64,000 bases of DNA, taken from positions 82,138,598 through 82,202,597 of the forward strand of contig CM026387.1 of the NCBI GenBank assembly GCA_014843695.1, read 5' to 3'. The notes beneath the pieces were generated by a model that made no database searches, had not been told where the DNA came from, and saw only the letters and a program-made list of their open reading frames with translations. This DNA is from Archivesica marissinica (Eukaryota; Mollusca; Bivalvia; Venerida; Vesicomyidae). This document shows positions 61,077 through 64,000 of this stretch, one piece after another (positions within the stretch are counted from its first letter, which is position 1; every line of letters begins with the position of its first letter). The position numbers were made by a program, and so were the translations under genes.

Positions 61077-61152
61077 AGCCAGTCCGGGACTCGAACCAGG
61101 TGCCTCTCGATAACAGGGCGATTGCTCTACCTACTGATCTAATCAGACTGCC
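61077..61152 (-). mobile_element. tRNA-like SINE head
   Basis: On the minus strand TAGATCAGTAGGTAGAGCAA (A box) and CCTGGTTCGAGTCCCGGACT (B box), about 75 bp in all. The acceptor stem has a mismatch, the anticodon stem is imperfect, and the sequence continues as a SINE-like body toward 60960. A decayed tRNA gene is the alternative. Confidence 0.55.
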
Positions 61153-61357
61153 TACATATCGCCTCACTTAAAACACTGTCGTGACGTCATACCTTTGTAC
61201 TTTCAGTCCATTATTATTAACATTGCGTACATGTACAAAATTAACAATTTTAATTAGTAAGATTTGTTATATAAGTATATGTGTTTTAAGTACAATATAA
61301 GCCTTAAACGGATACAATATGTCAACTATTGGTACTGTCTTCGGCGCTACATGCCTC
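61153..61357. other. intron 4 of gene B, unassigned
   Basis: Nothing recognised. Confidence 0.5.
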
Positions 61358-61665
61358 ACACCGTTACATATTGGATGGTTTTCGGCTTATATCCTATGCA
61401 TATAGGGTTACTATACACACCGTTACATATTGGATGGTTTTCGGCTTATATCCTATGCATATAGGGTTAATATACACACCGTTACATATTGGATGGTTTT
61501 CGGCTTATATCCTATGCATATAGGGTTAATATACACACCGTTACATATTGGATGGTTTTCGGCTTATATCCTATGCATATAGGGTTAATATACACACCGT
61601 TACATATTGGATGGTTTTCGGCTTATATCCTATGCATATAGGGTTAATATACACACCGTTACATA
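61358..61665. repeat. 59-bp minisatellite, about five copies
   Basis: Unit 'cacaccgttacatattggat' plus 'ggttttcggcttatatccta' plus 'tgcatatagggttaatata'. Copies are nearly identical. In intron 4 of gene B. Confidence 0.95.
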
Positions 61666-61921
61666 AGCGAATGATCATAATATGTCCATCAAACTGACAA
61701 GATGAGATATGGAACGTCATTCTGGAAGCACAGCTGTACAACAAACCAAATGTTCGAATCCATATCAATCTCATGATAATACAAGGTCAAAGCATTGGTT
61801 CAAATGTTGCATTGGATGCTCCTAATGCACAATTTATGCATTGTGTAAAGTCTATCGATAAAATTAATTGAATACTCGCGCACTTAAAATGGTGAAAATT
61901 GATAACAGTGAGTAGGCTAAC
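61666..61921. other. intron 4 of gene B, next to the exon 4 donor
   Basis: Nothing recognised. Confidence 0.5.
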
Positions 61922-62035
61922 CTGAGGTAATACAGATGTAAGAGCCAGTAACAGAAAGCCACCATAGCACAGACCAACAGCACCGAGCCTACGCGCGTCT
62001 ATGTAATCTTGACCAATAAACCATTCATAGGCACC
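61922..62035 (-). CDS. gene B exon 4, nucleophile exon
   Basis: A 114-bp, phase 0-0 exon from 'tttataacag' to CTCAG|GTTAGC. It encodes GAYEWFIGQDYIDARRLGAV, then GLCYGGFLLLALTSVLPQ. It is nearly identical to exon 4 of gene A and keeps the Cys nucleophile (G-L-C-Y-G-G). The donor GTTAGC is weaker than GTAAGA in gene A. Confidence 0.93.
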
Positions 62036-62040
62036 CTGTT

Positions 62041-62540
62041 ATAAATATAACGTATGTACAATTATAAACATAACATATGTACAATTATAAACATAACGTA
62101 TGAACAATTATAAACATAACATATGTACAATTATAAACATAACGTATGAACAATTATAAACATAACGTATGAACAATTATAAACATAACGTATGTACAAT
62201 TATAAATATAACGTATGTACAATTATAAACATAACGTATGTACAATTATAAATATAACGTATGTACAATTATAAATATAACGTATGTACAATTATAAACA
62301 TAACGTATGTACAATTATAAACATAACGTATGTACAATTATAAACATAACGTATGTACAATTATAAACATAACGTATGTACAATTATAAACATAACGTAT
62401 GTACAATTATAAACATAACGTATGTACAATTATAAACATAACGTATGTACAATTATAAACATAACGTATGTACAATTATAAACATAATGTATGTACAATT
62501 ATAAACATAACGTATGTACAATTATAAACATAACGTACAC
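62041..62540 (-). repeat. 23-bp minisatellite abutting the exon 4 acceptor of gene B, about 21 copies
   Basis: On the minus strand the unit is TTATAATTGTACATACGTTA plus TGT, and the sequence next to the exon is CGTTATATTTATAACAG. The array runs to within 6 bp of the exon, so the branch-point and pyrimidine region is made of repeat sequence. Confidence 0.93.
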
Positions 62541-62619
62541 TGAACTGAAACAACATCAACAACTCATAAATGAAAATACAAATAAACTAGAAAGAGTAAT
62601 TACATGTAAACATATATAT

Positions 62620-62823
62620 ACTAGAGGACATAGAAAACGCACATGTCAGATAAGTGTGGTTTTACATGAAAAACAATAACTATATAAATACATTGTTCTA
62701 AACAGTTGTTCAGTTTGTGTTTTGTAATAAAGATGTGATATATCTTTGATGGAATCCTTCGTATTTCGTTTTCATGTAATAATAATCATATAATGTAGGT
62801 GTGCGTTTTCTATGTCCTCTAGT
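62620..62823. mobile_element. MITE (about 204 bp) with 24-bp perfect TIR
   Basis: Left ACTAGAGGACATAGAAAACG, right its reverse complement CGTTTTCTATGTCCTCTAGT. 'tata' lies on both sides and could be the target duplication. It is the parent of the array that follows. Confidence 0.88.
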
Positions 62824-63296
62824 ATATAATGTAGGTGTGCATTTTCTATGTCTTCTAGTATATAATGTAGGTGTGCGTTTTCTATGTCCTCTAGTATATA
62901 ATGTAGGTGTGCGTTTTCTATGTCCTCTAGTATATAATGTAGGTGTGCGTTTTCTATGTCCTCTAGTATATAAGGTAGGTGTGCGTTTTCTATGTCCTCT
63001 AGTATATAATGTAGGTGTGCGTTTTCTATGTCCTCTAGTATATAATGTAGGTGTGCGTTTTCTATGTCCTCTAGTATATAATGTAGGTGTGCGTTTTCTA
63101 TGTCCTCTAGTATATAATGTAGGTGTGCGTTTTCTATGTCCTCTAGTATATAATGTAGGTGTGCGTTTTCTATGTCCTCTAGTATATAATGTAGGTGTGC
63201 GTTTTCTATGTCCTCTAGTATATAATGTAGGTGTGCGTTTTCTATGTCCTCTAGTATATAATGTAGGTGTGCGTTTTCTATGTCCACTAGTCTATT
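62785..63296. repeat. 36-bp minisatellite grown from the MITE right end, 14 copies
   Basis: Unit 'agtatataatgtaggtgtgc' plus 'gttttctatgtcctct'. It contains the complete right TIR of the MITE plus 12 bp of flank. Copies differ by only a few bases. In intron 3 of gene B. Confidence 0.93.
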
Positions 63297-63342
63297 TGGT
63301 ACATTCAAGCGCAACTGTTGCAACAAACACACACCAATCTAC

Positions 63343-63506
63343 CTGTATATAAGTATTCTGATTGTTTCCCTCAAACGTTCCTGGAACATGTAGGTACGAG
63401 AGTGCCATTGTTGCATACCCGTGTGAGGCCAGTAACGCTGCCCGAGTCTCAATAAGACTGACTAGACCTCCGAACATATCAACCAAGCCTGGGAATGGAC
63501 CATCAC
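63343..63506 (-). CDS. gene B exon 3, with a replaced 3' part
   Basis: A 164-bp exon from 'cctgttgtag' to ATACAG|GTAGAT, phase 1 in and 0 out. The first part, [20 protein letters not shown] to MALSYLH, matches genes A and C. After 63387 the sequence differs: [15 protein letters not shown] instead of AHGLPDQILDADFNYIK. The frame still joins exon 4 correctly. Either this is a genuine variant or a rearrangement removed the usual end and a cryptic donor serves. The 3' limit is a prediction. Confidence 0.75.
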
Positions 63507-63600
63507 CTACAACAGGAAAAACATACTACATATATGAAAGCATTTTCAGTGTGTTAATGTGTGTATATCTAATTAATTACTGAATTTGTGTAACATGTCT
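63507..63600. other. intron 2 of gene B, start
   Basis: Nothing recognised. Exons 1 and 2 of gene B should lie to the right of the window. Confidence 0.5.
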
Positions 63601-64000
63601 CCAATGTAAGGATGATATCATAGATCAATTCATCGTTATCTAAGAGCCGCATTGACCTTCAAATTGATCCATGATATCATCACTACATAAAAACCGCACT
63701 GACTACCTTTAAATATTACTTAATATATGACTATATGCCAAAACAATTGTTTGTGTCTTGTGCCTGTGATTGTTATCTAAGAGCCGCACTGACTACCTTC
63801 AAATTGATCCATGATATCATCGTTACATAAGAGCCGCATTGACCTCCTTCAAATTGATCCATGATATCAACGTTACATAAAAGCTGCATTAACCTCTTTC
63901 GATTTGATCCATGATATCATCGCTACATAAGAGACGCATTAACCTCTTTCGATTTGATCCATGATATCATTAAGCGGTCAATGCGTCTCTTATATAACGA
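63601..64000. repeat. ~50-bp repeat with a terminal inverted copy, running off the window
   Basis: Unit 'gatccatgatatcatcgtta' plus 'cataagagccgcattgacct' plus 'ccttcaaatt', about six diverged copies. The last 30 bases (ggtcaatgcgtctcttatat) are a unit in the opposite direction. Confidence 0.8.

Overview
This is a eukaryotic, intron-rich, AT-rich window. It most likely comes from a lophotrochozoan animal, probably a mollusc. That placement is inference, from the gene family, the GT-AG introns and the mix of tRNA-derived SINEs, hAT/pogo/piggyBac-like MITEs, Tc1, LINE and LTR debris. No prokaryotic gene organisation is present. Every large open frame in the window lies in tandem-repeat DNA and is an artefact.

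The real genes are paralogues of one family, the acyl-CoA thioesterase / bile acid-CoA:amino acid N-acyltransferase (ACOT/BAAT) alpha/beta hydrolases, head-to-tail on the minus strand. Gene B (63506 to 51149) has its first two exons beyond the right edge and shows exons 3 to 8 with its stop. Gene A (34055 to 17136) shows exons 1 to 6 (345 codons); exons 7 and 8 were not found and may lie in the gap at 2546-3545. A third copy (gene C) is seen only as exon 3 at 297-128, inside a duplicated segment. Exon phases agree between genes A and B at every shared junction. Across the two genes the Cys-Asp-His triad is visible (Cys in exon 4; Asp and His in exon 7 of gene B).

Most of the window is tandem repeats: 1-64 kb holds about twenty arrays with units of 17 to 69 bp. 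Several have a traceable origin. Three arrays begin at the 5' splice site of a coding exon and each unit carries the exon's last bases plus the splice donor: exon 6 of gene A (12.7-17.1 kb), exon 5 of gene A (18.9-19.75 kb) and exon 6 of gene B (54.1-57.3 kb). A related 7.6 kb array (3.5-11.2 kb) has units of the same exon-6-end type. Together these place several hundred donor-like sites in introns of this cluster. Two other arrays grew from transposon ends: the 3' tail of a SINE (25.8-27.26 kb) and the terminal inverted repeat of a MITE (62.8-63.3 kb). A 69-bp array (38.7-41.1 kb) resembles the inter-finger part of a C2H2 zinc-finger exon without its cysteines.

Layout: 0-0.7 kb duplicated exon 3 and array start; 1.4-2.3 kb LINE and SINE; 2.5-17.1 kb exon-6-type satellite with two gaps and nested TEs; 17.1-34.9 kb gene A with an array in almost every intron; 35.7-42.3 kb four arrays and an LTR-retrotransposon end; 42.9-51.0 kb a 41-bp satellite with a gap; 51.1-63.5 kb gene B with intronic arrays and SINEs; 63.6-64 kb the start of another repeat. 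All three gaps are exactly 1000 N, and each lies inside or at the edge of an array.
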